From: an uncultured Oscillospiraceae bacterium
GTDB taxonomy: Bacteria > Bacillota > Clostridia > Oscillospirales > Acutalibacteraceae
DNA: 22,308 nt
Direction of reading: 5' to 3'
NCBI GenBank assembly: GCA_900539425.1
Contig: UQBX01000029.1
Coordinates: 1-22,308, forward strand
Shown here: positions 22,181 to 22,308 of the stretch, piece after piece
Layout: each line of letters opens with the position of its first letter
Position numbering within the stretch: the stretch's first letter is position 1
Position numbers and translations under genes: made by a program
Notes under the pieces: generated by a model
What the model was told of the DNA's origin: nothing
Seen by the model: the letters and a program-made list of their open reading frames with translations, nothing else
The model's database searches: none

Positions 22181-22308
22181 ATGCGTCGTAGTCAAAAGAC
22201 TGAACGTTACCGTAGTAAACAGCTGCATTGCCTTCAGCGTCAGCAGCGATTACATAAGCGCGAGCATAAGCAACGCCTGTCTGAGCTGCGATCTTGAAGG
22301 TAAGTGCG
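22179..22308 (-). CDS. 3' end of a gene, probably a secreted or surface protein (partial)
   Basis: The last 42 complete codons of a minus-strand gene that starts beyond the right edge. The visible C-terminus includes KIAAQTGVAYARAYVIAADA, then EGNAAVYYGNVQSFDYDA and TAA. The pattern 'ARAYV..ADAEGN..VYYGNVQSF' is like the last strands of an Ig- or Fn3-like domain seen at the ends of clostridial surface proteins (inference from pattern only). It is rich in Ala, Tyr and Val with no Cys or Trp. Codon choice leans to GCT, GTT, AAC and TAC, as in highly expressed genes. It lies 92 bases before the short peptide start and, with no promoter seen between, may share its transcript. Confidence 0.6.
   Translation of the reverse strand, partial: ALTFKIAAQTGVAYARAYVIAADAEGNAAVYYGNVQSFDYDA

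Noticed and set aside
1..22308. CRISPR array, IS element, tRNA or rRNA genes
   Set aside because: I found no regularly spaced repeats, transposase-like frames, terminal inverted repeats or tRNA cloverleaf signatures on either strand by reading.

Overview
The window looks like chromosomal DNA of a low-to-moderate GC, Gram-positive anaerobe of the Clostridia, probably a gut Ruminococcaceae/Oscillospiraceae relative. This is inferred from the strong AGGAGG-type ribosome binding sites, frequent TTG/GTG starts, a YtrA-type GntR regulator beside ABC genes, glycoside hydrolases without dockerins, and a short 'KxYxKP' peptide of a kind I associate with gut Clostridia. No rRNA, tRNA, IS element, phage gene or CRISPR array was seen. 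Every gene is on the minus strand except one FAD-dependent oxidoreductase at 19604-20986.

Region A (27-6598, minus) is one compact six-gene transcription unit. In transcription order it holds a MacB/LolD-type ATPase, a secreted and membrane-anchored repeat protein, an FtsX/MacB-type permease, a YtrA-like GntR repressor, a second ABC ATPase and its large permease. Genes overlap or are separated by about 11 bp or less. A perfect 9-bp inverted repeat at 6661-6685, just downstream of a candidate promoter, is the probable operator for the encoded GntR protein. The likely role is envelope-stress or antimicrobial-peptide response and export (inference).

Region B (6827-17814, minus) is a nine-gene run starting with the chorismate/Phe/Tyr block tyrA-aroB-aroA-aroC-pheA. 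It continues with small gaps into a VTT-domain membrane protein, a galactokinase-like GHMP kinase, a DagK-type lipid kinase and a large membrane-anchored glycoside hydrolase, and ends at a strong terminator (6785-6819). DAHP synthase, aroE and aroK are not in the window.

Region C (17815-21168) holds a GH28-like polygalacturonase-fold enzyme (minus) and a COG2509-type FAD protein (plus). They are driven by back-to-back promoters that share one -35 element. The FAD gene has a leader with a stable stem-loop at the predicted 5' end of its transcript.

Region D (21169-22308, minus) holds an unknown two-helix membrane protein with its own promoter, then a separate unit: the 3' end of an apparently secreted protein, a perfect 10-bp GC hairpin, a 36-residue peptide gene with a near-ideal ribosome binding site and TTG start, and a strong terminator. 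The peptide has a leader-like N-terminus with a YxxP motif and a Gly/Glu-rich tail. It resembles a RiPP precursor or an orphan short peptide, and is the best candidate for something undescribed here. No modifying enzyme is visible, so that idea depends on sequence beyond position 22308.
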